Below are positions 6,926 through 14,482 of a stretch of DNA of 16,520 nt, one piece after another. The DNA is taken from positions 1-16,520 of the forward strand of contig CAKTWY010000031.1 in assembly GCA_934630445.1 (NCBI GenBank), read 5' to 3'. A model generated the notes under the pieces. The model searched no databases. It was not told the DNA's origin and saw only the letters and a program-made list of their open reading frames with translations. The position numbers and the translations under genes are program-made. This DNA is from an uncultured Eubacteriales bacterium (GTDB lineage: Bacteria > Bacillota > Clostridia > Oscillospirales > Butyricicoccaceae). Within the stretch, counting starts at the first letter, position 1; each line of letters starts with the position of its first letter.

Positions 6926-7960
6926 ATGCTTTTAAAAGATTACAGGCCGAAGAGCTTTCTTGAAGTCAAGCGCACCAAGGTCGACGTGCCGCGCTTCCCG
7001 GTGATCGATATGCACACGCATTTCGGCAAGCTCGTCATGGGGGAAAACTATGCCGCGCTCTACGACACAAAAACGGTTGTCGAAGCGCTGCGCGCGCACG
7101 GCGTGCGCCGGGTGGTGAACCTCGACCTCGGCTTCGGCGAGGAACGGGGGCGGATGCTCAAAAAGCTCGAGGGCTTTGAGGACTTTTTCATCAACTACGG
7201 CACGGTCGATGTGGAACAGTTTGAATCGCCTGATTTTGAGCGCATGGTCTACCGCTCCATCGCCGACGGCGTGCAAAAAGACGGCATGCGGGGCCTGAAG
7301 CTCTGGAAGCCCATCGGTCTGGGCTACCGCGACAAAAACGGGGAGTATCTCCGTCCGGACGACGACCGGCTCGGATGCATCTTTCAGACCGCCGCGGAAT
7401 TCAACATCCCCGTTCTTTTCCACATTGCGGACCCGGTCGCCTTCTTCTCCCCCGCTGACGGGGAAAACGAGCGGTATGAGGAACTGCAGAACCACCCGGA
7501 CTGGAGCTTCTGCTCGCCGGAGCTGTACGGCTTTCACGAGCTGATGCAGATGCAGGAAAATCTTCTGGAAAAGAACCCGCGCACAACCTTTATCATCGCG
7601 CATGCCGGCTCGTATTCGGAGAACCTGAAAAAGGTGGCGCAGTGGCTCGACCGCTTCCCGAACATGTACATCGACATCGCCGCACGCATTTCCGAGCTCG
7701 GCCGGCAGCCGTACACGGCGCGCGCCTTCCTCGAGCGGTACTGCGAGCGGGTGTTCTTCGGCACGGACTTTTCCGCTTCAAGCGAAGTCATACACCCGAA
7801 CTACTACCGCTTCCTCGAGACGGACGACGAGTACTTCAACCCCGAGGGCGACGGCGCGCCGTACGGTCAGGGGCGCTGGAATATCTACGGCGTGTATTTG
7901 TCACCCCGTGCGCTCGGGCGCATTTATCACGAAAACGCACAGCAGTTATTTGGTTATTAA
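6926..7960 (+). CDS. TIM-barrel amidohydrolase (PF04909-like), function unknown
   Basis: Predicted cytoplasmic metal-dependent hydrolase of 344 aa. The amidohydrolase ligand series is complete: HTH (His30, His32), His166 in LFHIADP, His226 in IIAHAG and Asp281 in FGTDF. Other recognisable blocks are GLKLWKPIGLGYRD and the long DIAARISELGRQPYTAR near the C-terminal third. Members of this family include lactonases, decarboxylases and uncharacterised enzymes found beside sugar genes; it is not a NagA-type GlcNAc-6-phosphate deacetylase by sequence. The ATG at 6926 follows AGGAGG and starts 23 bp after nagB; the MelA-like GH4 gene follows after 26 bp. A role on a lactone, an amide or another sugar derivative in this pathway is inference only. 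Confidence 0.85.
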   Translation: MLLKDYRPKSFLEVKRTKVDVPRFPVIDMHTHFGKLVMGENYAALYDTKTVVEALRAHGVRRVVNLDLGFGEERGRMLKKLEGFEDFFINYGTVDVEQFESPDFERMVYRSIADGVQKDGMRGLKLWKPIGLGYRDKNGEYLRPDDDRLGCIFQTAAEFNIPVLFHIADPVAFFSPADGENERYEELQNHPDWSFCSPELYGFHELMQMQENLLEKNPRTTFIIAHAGSYSENLKKVAQWLDRFPNMYIDIAARISELGRQPYTARAFLERYCERVFFGTDFSASSEVIHPNYYRFLETDDEYFNPEGDGAPYGQGRWNIYGVYLSPRALGRIYHENAQQLFGY

Positions 7961-7986
7961 ACATGATCGATTGAGGAGGAACGGCT

Positions 7987-9315
7987 ATGAAACGGAAATT
8001 TACCTTTATCGGCGCGGGGTCGCTCGGCTTCACGCGCGACCTTGCGCGCGACATTCTCACATTTGAGGCGTTTCGCGACTGCACGCTCATGCTCATGGAT
8101 ATCGATGAGAAGCGCCTGGAATACGCCAAGCGCGGCGTCGAGCGCATTGTAAAAGAGGGCGGCTACGCCGCTACTGTGGAGGCAACGACCGACCGCGCCC
8201 GTGCGCTTGAAGGTGCGGACGGCGTGGTCATCACCATCCTGCAGGGCGGCGTGAACGTCTGGCGACACGATATCGAGATCCCGAAGAAATACGGCGTGGA
8301 CATCTGCGTGGGCGACACACGCGGCCCGTCGGGCATTTTCCGCTTCCTGCGCACGGCGCCGGTGATGCTCGACATCATCCGCGATGTGGAGCGGCTGTGT
8401 CCGAACGCGATCGTCTTAAACTACACCAACCCCATGGCGATGCTCGTCAGCTACCTGCAGGCGCAGACGAAGGTGAGCGTCACAGGTCTTTGCCACAGCG
8501 TACAGGGCACGGCCGAAATGCTCGCCGGCTGGGCGGGCGGTACGTATGACCAGGCGCAGTATACGTGCGTGGGCATCAACCACATGGCGTTTTATCTCGA
8601 CTTTAAGCTGAACGGCGAGGATGCCTATCCGAAGCTGCGCGAGGCCGTCAAACGCCCCGAAGTCGCCGCGGAGGAGCCCGTGCGCATCGAGATGTTCCGT
8701 CAGCTCGGCTATTTCCCCACGGAGTCGTCCGGCCACAACTCCGAGTACAACGCGTGGTTCCGCAAGCGCCCGGATCTGATTGAAAAATACTGCACGCACG
8801 GCACGGGCTGGAACCCGGGCGAGTATGCGTATATCCTCAAGGAGTACCTCGGCCGTGAAGACACCTGGGAGAGCGAATACACCGACTGGCTTGAGCACGG
8901 CGAAGTGGACCTGAAAAAGGGCGGAGAATACGCTTCGAACATCTTTAATGCCATTCTCGGCGATCACACCGTCTTCCCCTTCAACGCCAACATCCGCAAC
9001 CACGGCTATGTGACAAACATCGACGAGGGCGCGTGCGTGGAAGTGCCCGCGCTCGCGACCCGGGACGGCATCGTGCCGGACGGCGTGCACACCCTGCCGC
9101 AGCATCTGTCTATCTTTGTCGGCAATACTGCAAAGATCGAAGAGCTCGCCGTGCGCGCCGCCATCGAAGGCGACGCGGAGAAGGTGTTCCAGGCGATCCT
9201 CTTCGACCCGCTGACGTCGGCCGTGCTGAGCATGGACGAAACGCGCCGGATGGTGCGCGAGATGCTCGACCAGAATGCGCCGTTCCTCACCTATTTCAAG
9301 AGCCTGGATTTCTGA
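7987..9315 (+). CDS. melA: GH4-family α-galactosidase, MelA type
   Basis: Cytoplasmic NAD- and Mn-dependent glycosidase, 442 aa, resembling E. coli MelA, which cleaves α-galactosides such as melibiose. The Rossmann loop FIGAGSLGFTRD is at the N terminus, followed by MDIDEKRLEYA, GDTRGPSG and NYTNPMAM. Cys169-His170 lie in GLCHSVQGTAE and His199 in GINHMAFYL, the expected metal ligands. CHSV is the α-galactosidase (and α-glucuronidase) version of the GH4 motif, and the QGTAE and ESSGHNSEY blocks match MelA well. It belongs to a different GH4 branch from the two CHGV copies in this window. GAGGAGGAA precedes the ATG. It is the last gene before the 9356-9391 terminator. α-Galactosidase is the best call; α-glucuronidase is less likely. 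Confidence 0.88.
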   Translation: MKRKFTFIGAGSLGFTRDLARDILTFEAFRDCTLMLMDIDEKRLEYAKRGVERIVKEGGYAATVEATTDRARALEGADGVVITILQGGVNVWRHDIEIPKKYGVDICVGDTRGPSGIFRFLRTAPVMLDIIRDVERLCPNAIVLNYTNPMAMLVSYLQAQTKVSVTGLCHSVQGTAEMLAGWAGGTYDQAQYTCVGINHMAFYLDFKLNGEDAYPKLREAVKRPEVAAEEPVRIEMFRQLGYFPTESSGHNSEYNAWFRKRPDLIEKYCTHGTGWNPGEYAYILKEYLGREDTWESEYTDWLEHGEVDLKKGGEYASNIFNAILGDHTVFPFNANIRNHGYVTNIDEGACVEVPALATRDGIVPDGVHTLPQHLSIFVGNTAKIEELAVRAAIEGDAEKVFQAILFDPLTSAVLSMDETRRMVREMLDQNAPFLTYFKSLDF

Positions 9316-9355
9316 TCCTTTTCGCGGCGCATCCTGGCCCCCGGTAAGAACAGCG

Positions 9356-9392
9356 AAAGCGCGGAGAATGTATGTGCATTCTCCGCGCTTTT
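9356..9392 (+). terminator. Intrinsic terminator after the MelA-type gene
   Basis: AAAGCGCGGAGAATG (9356-9370) pairs perfectly with its complement at 9377-9391, giving a 15-bp stem around a 6-nt TATGTG loop, ending in TTTT. The T tract is short but the stem is strong and begins 41 bp after the stop codon, as expected for the end of the operon. Confidence 0.82.
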
Positions 9393-9511
9393 GCAGGTTG
9401 ATGATTTGCCCCGCGCGCATCGCAAAGTCCACGTGCTCCGCCGCCCTCGCCTCCCGGCGCGGCAGATTTCTCCACAGGCGTATTTTTTTCATAAAACCGT
9501 ACTTTTTTTCA

Positions 9512-9540
9512 TTCCCTTGCCGCAGCCGCACAAATATAAT
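9512..9540 (+). promoter_or_regulatory. Likely promoter of GH4 copy 2 (perfect -10, weak -35)
   Basis: TATAAT at 9535-9540 is a perfect -10 box. The hexamer 17 bp upstream, TTCCCT (9512-9517), matches only three of six -35 positions, a pattern typical of activator-dependent promoters. The leader to the ATG at 9631 would be about 84 nt. The AraC-type regulator in the window is a possible activator (inference). Confidence 0.5.
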
Positions 9541-9630
9541 AAAAATGTTAATTTCTGTCTTTGCGGGCAGCGGCACTGCTGCACACGTTCGGGCCATCCG
9601 GTTCCGGAACGAATCAAGGGAGGTCTGTAA

Positions 9631-10935
9631 ATGAGAAGAAAGATCGTACTGATCGGCGCAGGGAGCGCAATGTTCACGAAAGGGCTTATTCTGGATATCA
9701 TTGAGCGCCGTGACGAGCAATGGCACATCGCGCTCGTCGATACAGATGCACGCACACTCGAAATCATCAAGCGCGTGTGTGAAAAGATGATCGCACAGAC
9801 GGCGTCCGACACGGAGCTCTCCGCCAGCACGGACCGGTGCGACGTCCTGCCGGGGGCGGACTATGTGGTGAGCACCATCGGCGTCGGCGGCAGGCGCGCA
9901 TGGGAGCAGGACGTGTTTATCCCCAGAAAATACGGCGTGTTCCAGCCTGTTGGCGATACGGTCGGCCCCGGCGGCATGTCGCGCGCGATGCGCATGATCC
10001 CGCAGCTGATCGACATTGCCAACGATGTCAAAAAGCTCTGCCCCAAGGCGGTGTTCATCAATTATTCCAACCCCATGACCATGAACTGCATGGCTGTGCG
10101 CCGCGCAACAGGCGTGCCGGTCGTCGGCCTTTGTCACGGCGTGCGCGACGGGCGGCGCACGCTCTCGAAGTTCCTGAATATTCCGCAGGACGAGATCAGC
10201 CTGACCGCGTGTGGACTGAACCATATGATCTTCTGCTATCACATCCGCCGGAATACAAAGGACATCTTCCCCGATTTTGTGAAAAAGCTTGACGAGACCC
10301 CGGCGGAAGGGCGCAGCATCGGTGAGCTGACGGAATCCTACGTGCGCAGATACCACACCTATCTTGCCTCGGACGACAGGCATTTTACAGAATTTGTGCC
10401 GGAGCTCACGGCCGAAGGCGCCTATTTCGGCAAAACGCTCGGTGTGGATGCATTTTCCTTTGAAGAATGCATCCGCGGCGGCGACGAGGAATTCGCGCGT
10501 TACGAAGCGTACGCCGCAACGGACGCCCCCCTGCCGCAGACCTTTTTCGAGCGGGAAGCAGGCGAGCATGAAGAGCTGATGCAGATGATCAGCGCGATGC
10601 ATGAGGACCGGCCGGCCGTATTCTACGCAAACCTGCCCAACAACGGCGCCATTGCGAACATCCCGGACTGCACGGTGATCGAACGCCCGACGCTCTTCTC
10701 CGGCTCCGGCCTCCAGCCCATGCAGCTGCCCGACTTCCCGGCGTATCTGCTGCCGCCCACCATGCACTTTGCAGCGGTGTACGAGGTCGCGGTGGAAGCG
10801 GCGCTTCACGGCGACAGAAGGATGCTTGAATGTGCGATCGAAGCGTCAACGCGGCCGATCGGCCGTGAGGCGGTGCATCGGATGACGGAGGAACTGCTTG
10901 CGGCGCACAAGGCATATCTCCCGCAGTTTGCATAA
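9631..10935 (+). CDS. GH4-family NAD-dependent glycosidase, CHGV type (copy 2)
   Basis: Cytoplasmic GH4 enzyme of 434 aa, almost collinear with the copy at 4861: both have Cys168-His169 in GLCHGV, His198 in CGLNHM, the loop GAGSAxFTKG, GDTVGPGG and the C-terminal FSGSG and LPQF blocks. By eye they are about three-quarters identical, with long identical runs around 82-150 and the differences concentrated near residues 170-190, 205-225 and 255-285, which may contact different substrates. Like copy 1, its CHGV motif matches no characterised GH4 specificity class I know. AAGGGAGGT precedes the ATG. It stands alone, between a terminator and a strong hairpin, unlike copy 1, which is in an operon. 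Duplication followed by separate regulation is the simplest explanation (inference). Confidence 0.93.
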   Translation: MRRKIVLIGAGSAMFTKGLILDIIERRDEQWHIALVDTDARTLEIIKRVCEKMIAQTASDTELSASTDRCDVLPGADYVVSTIGVGGRRAWEQDVFIPRKYGVFQPVGDTVGPGGMSRAMRMIPQLIDIANDVKKLCPKAVFINYSNPMTMNCMAVRRATGVPVVGLCHGVRDGRRTLSKFLNIPQDEISLTACGLNHMIFCYHIRRNTKDIFPDFVKKLDETPAEGRSIGELTESYVRRYHTYLASDDRHFTEFVPELTAEGAYFGKTLGVDAFSFEECIRGGDEEFARYEAYAATDAPLPQTFFEREAGEHEELMQMISAMHEDRPAVFYANLPNNGAIANIPDCTVIERPTLFSGSGLQPMQLPDFPAYLLPPTMHFAAVYEVAVEAALHGDRRMLECAIEASTRPIGREAVHRMTEELLAAHKAYLPQFA

Positions 10936-11010
10936 GACGCACCTGCATTTGCCGCCGCGCATGCGCTTCTCCGTCCTTAAACATATTTTCCACATTTTCA
11001 CTTGAAATTC

Positions 11011-11041
11011 CGGGCCGCCGAATCCATCATTCGGCGGCCCG
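11011..11041 (+). terminator. Strong hairpin after GH4 copy 2, possible terminator
   Basis: CGGGCCGCCGAAT (11011-11023) pairs perfectly with its complement (11029-11041): 13 bp around a CCATC loop. No T run follows directly, so it is an atypical terminator or a 3'-end stabiliser. The hairpin is flanked on both sides by GAAATTC (11004-11010 and 11041-11047, the latter starting in the stem). It lies 75 bp after the GH4 stop and 65 bp before the next -35 box. Confidence 0.55.
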
Positions 11042-11105
11042 AAATTCTGCGCGCACACCAAAAATGCCATAAAAGTTTTATTTTCTCAGCAAAGCCGTTT
11101 TTTCA

Positions 11106-11134
11106 TTTACACCTGACGCGCGGGCTGGTAAAAT
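11106..11134 (+). promoter_or_regulatory. Sigma-A-type promoter for galM-MATE-aldolase-fucU-GH95 unit
   Basis: TTTACA (11106-11111) and TAAAAT (11129-11134) are separated by 17 bp and each matches five of six consensus bases. Transcription would start near 11141, just before the TTGGAGGG ribosome site, giving a leader of under 20 nt. The five downstream genes are closely spaced, so this is probably their main promoter. Confidence 0.72.
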
Positions 11135-11157
11135 ATAGGCTGTTGGAGGGATCTATC

Positions 11158-12210
11158 ATGACACATATTACAAAAATACCGTTCGGCACGACGGCCGAAG
11201 GAGAAACTGTATCGATCTACACGCTGGAAAACCGGAACATGCGCGTGCGCGTGCTCGACTACGGCGGGGCGATCGTCACCTGCGAAGTGCCGGACAGGAC
11301 CGGTGACCGCGTGGACGTGGTGCTCGGCTACGACACGCTTGCAGATTATGAAAAACAGGACAAATACATCGGCGTACTCATCGGCCGGTGTGCCGGGCGC
11401 ATCGCAAACGCGCGTTTTACCCTGAACGGGCAGGAATACCACCTTCTGGCAAACGACGGCAGCGCACATCTGCACGGCGGCGGGCGCGGGTTCGATAAGC
11501 GCCTCTGGCAGGCGGAGATCGACGGCGAGGTGCTGCGCCTTTCGTACGTCAGCCCCGACGGCGAAGAGGGTTACCCCGGAACGCTGCGCTGCGCGGTGAG
11601 CTATTCCCTGGACGAAGCAGGCGCGCTGACGCTTGATTACCGCGCCAAGAGCGACGCCGATACAGTCGTTACACTGACAAATCACGCCTATTTCAACTTA
11701 AACGGCGCAGGGAGCGGCGACGTTGCGGACCATTTTATCCGTATCTTTGCCGACGAATATACCCCCGGCGACGAGGCGTCGCTCACGACGGGCGAGCGGC
11801 GCGCTGTGGCAGGCACGCCGATGGATCTGCGGGAGTGGACCGCCATCGGCGCGCACATTGACGACGACTATGACGACCTGCGCTTTGCCGGCGGCTACGA
11901 CCACAACTGGGTCGTGCGCGGCGAAGGCGGCACGCTGCGCGCGGCGGCCTCGGCAGCAGGACCGCGCACAGGCGTGCGGCTGGACGTTTCCACCACGCAG
12001 GAGGGCCTTGTATTTTATACGGGCAACTATCTCGACGGCGTTCCGGGCAAGGACGGCGCGCGCTATGACAGGCGCGGCGGATTTTGTCTGGAGACACAGT
12101 GCTTCCCCAACGCGATGGCGAACCCCGCCTTCCCGCAGCCGGTGCTGCGCGCAGGGGAGCTTTACCACGAGACGACGGTGTTCCGCTTCTCTGTGTCCGG
12201 CAGTCTGTGA
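11158..12210 (+). CDS. galM: Aldose 1-epimerase (galactose mutarotase)
   Basis: Cytoplasmic mutarotase that interconverts α and β anomers of galactose or glucose, 350 aa, the normal length. The conserved pieces are present in order: GRCAGRIANARF, LHGG with His104 and His106 (sugar binding), TNHAYFNL with His176 (general acid), GYDHNW with Asp248, and CLETQCFPNA with Glu312 (general base). The ATG at 11158 follows TTGGAGGG; the frame is open further upstream but that would run through the promoter. It is the first gene of unit 3, 20 bp before the MATE gene. Next to a MelA-type enzyme and fucU, its likely job is to re-anomerise galactose released inside the cell. Confidence 0.95.
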   Translation: MTHITKIPFGTTAEGETVSIYTLENRNMRVRVLDYGGAIVTCEVPDRTGDRVDVVLGYDTLADYEKQDKYIGVLIGRCAGRIANARFTLNGQEYHLLANDGSAHLHGGGRGFDKRLWQAEIDGEVLRLSYVSPDGEEGYPGTLRCAVSYSLDEAGALTLDYRAKSDADTVVTLTNHAYFNLNGAGSGDVADHFIRIFADEYTPGDEASLTTGERRAVAGTPMDLREWTAIGAHIDDDYDDLRFAGGYDHNWVVRGEGGTLRAAASAAGPRTGVRLDVSTTQEGLVFYTGNYLDGVPGKDGARYDRRGGFCLETQCFPNAMANPAFPQPVLRAGELYHETTVFRFSVSGSL

Positions 12211-12230
12211 GCGGGGCGGGCAGAGGAAAT

Positions 12231-13580
12231 ATGAAACTTTTTGTACGTGAAAAATACTTTTATGAGCGTTTTTTCTCGCTGACGATCACCATCGCGCTGC
12301 AGAACGTGATCGTCTTCGGCGTAAACCTCGCCGATAATGTGATGCTCGGCCGCTATACAGAGTCGGCCCTTTCCGGCGTGGCGCTTGTCAATCAGATCCA
12401 GTTTCTCCTGCAGATGTTCGTCATGGGTATCGGCGAGGGTCTGATCATCATCGCCTCGCGCGCCTGGGGCGCAAAAGACACGGACTCGATCAAGCGCGCG
12501 CTCTCCGTGACGATGCGCCTGTGCCTGGGCGTGACAGCGGCGCTGTTTTTCACAGTGCTGCTCCTGCCGCATCAGGTGATGTCGCTCTTTTCCAACGATG
12601 AAGCAGTGCTTGGGGAAGCGGTGCGCTACCTGCGCATCATCTGCTTTTCCTATCCGTTCTTCGCGGTGACAAACATGCTGCTGTGCGGTCTGAGGAGCGT
12701 CGAGACTGTCAAAATCGGGTTTTACGTATCGCTGACAACGCTCTTTACCAATGTGGCGCTCAACTATATCCTCATCTTCGGCAAATTCGGCGCGCCGCGC
12801 CTTGGCGTGGAGGGCGCGGCGATCGCCACGCTCATCTCCCGCGTGATCGAGACGGCGATCGTGATCGTCTTCGTGGGGAGGTTCGACCGCAAGCTCGCCC
12901 TGCGGCTGCGGGATTTCAAATTGTTTGACAGGGCGGTCCTTGTGCAGTACCTGCGGGTCGGCTCGCCCGTGTTCTGGTCCAGCGCCATGTGGGGTGCGGC
13001 AATGGCGGTGCAGACGGCCATCCTCGGCCATATGGGCTCGGCCACGATCGCGGCAAACAGCATTGCGACGACGGTGTTTCAGATTCTGTCCGTCGTGACG
13101 TACGGCTCAGCGAGTGCGACGGCCGTCATTATCGCCAAAACCATCGGTGAAGGACGCGTCGGCCGCGTGCGCGAATACGCGGTCACGGCGCAGGTCCTCT
13201 TCCTCATCATCGGCGTTCTCACGGGGCTGATGGTTTTTGTGTGCAAGGACCTTGTCATCTCCTTTTACGACATTTCCGCCCAGGCGCGCGCGCTGGCAGT
13301 GCAGTTCATGACGGTCCTGTCCGTCACGGTGGTCGGAACGTCCTACCAGATGGCGGCGCTCACGGGCATCGTGCGCGGCGGCGGCGATACAAAATTTGTG
13401 CTCATCAACGACCTCATCTTCATGTGGGGGATTGTCCTGCCCACCTCGTGGGCCGCGGCTTTCTGGCTGAACCTGCCGCCGCTGGCGGTGTTCATCTGTC
13501 TGAAGTCGGATCAGATCTTAAAATGCTTTGTCGCGGTTGTGAAGGTCAACCGCTTCCGCTGGATCAAAACCAATACATAA
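12231..13580 (+). CDS. MATE-family membrane transporter
   Basis: Integral membrane carrier of 449 aa, normal for the MATE (NorM/DinF) superfamily, which exports cationic compounds in exchange for Na+ or H+. It reads as about 12 hydrophobic helices in two homologous halves; the N-terminal half shows VNLADNVMLGRYTESALSGV and FVMGIGEGLIIIASRAWGAKD, the standard MatE start, and the middle has the LGVEGAAIATLISR loop between the halves. The start at 12231 has a modest AGAGGAA site. It lies 20 bp after galM and 20 bp before the aldolase, so it is firmly within the sugar operon. Its substrate cannot be read from sequence: it may export an inhibitory by-product, or carry something unrelated to the pathway. 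Confidence 0.92.
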   Translation: MKLFVREKYFYERFFSLTITIALQNVIVFGVNLADNVMLGRYTESALSGVALVNQIQFLLQMFVMGIGEGLIIIASRAWGAKDTDSIKRALSVTMRLCLGVTAALFFTVLLLPHQVMSLFSNDEAVLGEAVRYLRIICFSYPFFAVTNMLLCGLRSVETVKIGFYVSLTTLFTNVALNYILIFGKFGAPRLGVEGAAIATLISRVIETAIVIVFVGRFDRKLALRLRDFKLFDRAVLVQYLRVGSPVFWSSAMWGAAMAVQTAILGHMGSATIAANSIATTVFQILSVVTYGSASATAVIIAKTIGEGRVGRVREYAVTAQVLFLIIGVLTGLMVFVCKDLVISFYDISAQARALAVQFMTVLSVTVVGTSYQMAALTGIVRGGGDTKFVLINDLIFMWGIVLPTSWAAAFWLNLPPLAVFICLKSDQILKCFVAVVKVNRFRWIKTNT

Positions 13581-13600
13581 TATCGTCAGGAGGAATCATC

Positions 13601-14452
13601 ATGCCGCTCACCACTTCAAGAGACATGCTCAGGAACGCACAGGCGGGCCATTACGCCGTCGGCGCTTTCAACGCCGAGAATATGGAAATGGTGCAGGCCA
13701 TCATTGCCGCGGCCGAGGAGCTCGGCGCGCCGGTGATGATCCAGACCACGCCCGGAACGCTGAAATATGCCGCGCCCGCGCTGTACGCAGCAAACGTTGC
13801 GGCAGCGGCGGCAGATGCGCGCGTGCCGGTGGCGATCCATCTGGATCACGGCGACTCGTTCGCCTGCGCGGCGCGCGCGCTGCGCGCGGGCTACACGTCG
13901 ATCATGATCGACGGCTCGAAGCACCCGCTGGAAGAGAACATCGCCATCACGCGAGCGGTTGTGGACATGTGCGCGCCGTGCGGCGTGCCCGTCGAAGGCG
14001 AGCTCGGCCGCGTCGGCGGCAAGGAGGACGACCTTGTGTGTGAAAACGCCGGCTACACCGACCCGGAGGAGGCGGTGCGCTTCGTCGCGGAAACAGGCGT
14101 GGACGCACTGGCGGTCGGCGTCGGAACAGCGCACGGCGTATATGCCAAAGAGCCGGTCCTGAACGTCGAGCTGATCAGCCAGCTGCGCGGGCGCATCGAT
14201 GTGCCGATGGTCCTGCACGGCGCTTCGGGGCTCTCCCCGGAGGCAGTGCGCGAGTGCGTATCGCGCGGCATCTGCAAGGTGAACGTGGCAACGGAGCTTC
14301 GCATCGCATATACACAGGCAGTTGGGCGTTATCTCGCGGAAAATCCCAAGACCATCGACCCGAAAAAATTCGGCGCGCCGGCGCGCGAGGCAGTCAAGGA
14401 GCTTGTCAAGCATCACATGCGCATCTGCGGATGCGACGGAAAGGCAAAATAA
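13601..14452 (+). CDS. Class II ketose-bisphosphate aldolase (FbaA/GatY family)
   Basis: Cytoplasmic zinc-dependent aldolase, 283 aa, that would cleave fructose 1,6-bisphosphate or tagatose 1,6-bisphosphate to DHAP and glyceraldehyde 3-phosphate. Catalytic Asp82 and zinc ligand His83 are in HLDHGDS, followed by SIMIDGS, EGELGRVGG, and the other zinc ligands His178 in GTAHG and His206 in LHGASG; NVATEL near the C terminus binds phosphate. Length and layout fit GatY/KbaY (about 284-286 aa) as well as FbaA, so a tagatose-bisphosphate role in galactose or galactosamine breakdown is possible. AGGAGG is placed 7 nt before the ATG. No tagatose-6-phosphate kinase is in view. It is not the class II fuculose-phosphate aldolase FucA, which is a different family. 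Confidence 0.92.
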   Translation: MPLTTSRDMLRNAQAGHYAVGAFNAENMEMVQAIIAAAEELGAPVMIQTTPGTLKYAAPALYAANVAAAAADARVPVAIHLDHGDSFACAARALRAGYTSIMIDGSKHPLEENIAITRAVVDMCAPCGVPVEGELGRVGGKEDDLVCENAGYTDPEEAVRFVAETGVDALAVGVGTAHGVYAKEPVLNVELISQLRGRIDVPMVLHGASGLSPEAVRECVSRGICKVNVATELRIAYTQAVGRYLAENPKTIDPKKFGAPAREAVKELVKHHMRICGCDGKAK

Positions 14453-14453
14453 C

Positions 14454-14467
14454 GCCGCGTGCGCGGC
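14454..14467 (+). repeat. Small GC hairpin after the aldolase
   Basis: GCCGCG and CGCGGC are complementary around a 2-nt centre, starting two bases after the aldolase stop. With a realistic 4-nt loop it is a 5-bp stem. No T run follows. Together with the next hairpin it may separate the aldolase and fucU parts of the transcript. Confidence 0.4.
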
Positions 14468-14482
14468 ACGGAAATGAAATCT

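Larger units (their letters stand above)
9316..9630. other. Intergenic region between MelA-type gene and GH4 copy 2
   Basis: This 315-bp gap contains the end of unit 1 (terminator at 9356-9391), then about 90 bp in which nothing is recognisable, an AT-rich stretch with T runs (9481-9510), a -10 box (9535-9540), a 10-bp palindrome GTTCCGGAAC (9601-9610) and a GGGAGGT ribosome site. No TTGACCGAA operator is present, so GH4 copy 2 is probably controlled differently from unit 1. Confidence 0.7.

Noticed and set aside
8416..10809. Very long (797-codon) open frame on the minus strand
   Set aside because: It lies antisense to the MelA-type GH4 gene, the intergenic region with a terminator, and GH4 copy 2. 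Its translation is Arg/His/Ala-rich with no recognisable domain, a usual effect of GC-rich codon bias.
11060..11110. Catabolite-repression (cre) site near the galM promoter
   Set aside because: AGCAAAGCCGTTTTTT is only loosely similar to the cre consensus and lacks its key positions.
9512..11141. Mobile-element origin of GH4 copy 2
   Set aside because: No transposase, target-site duplication or terminal inverted repeats were seen; the GAAATTC repeats flank only the hairpin at 11011-11041.
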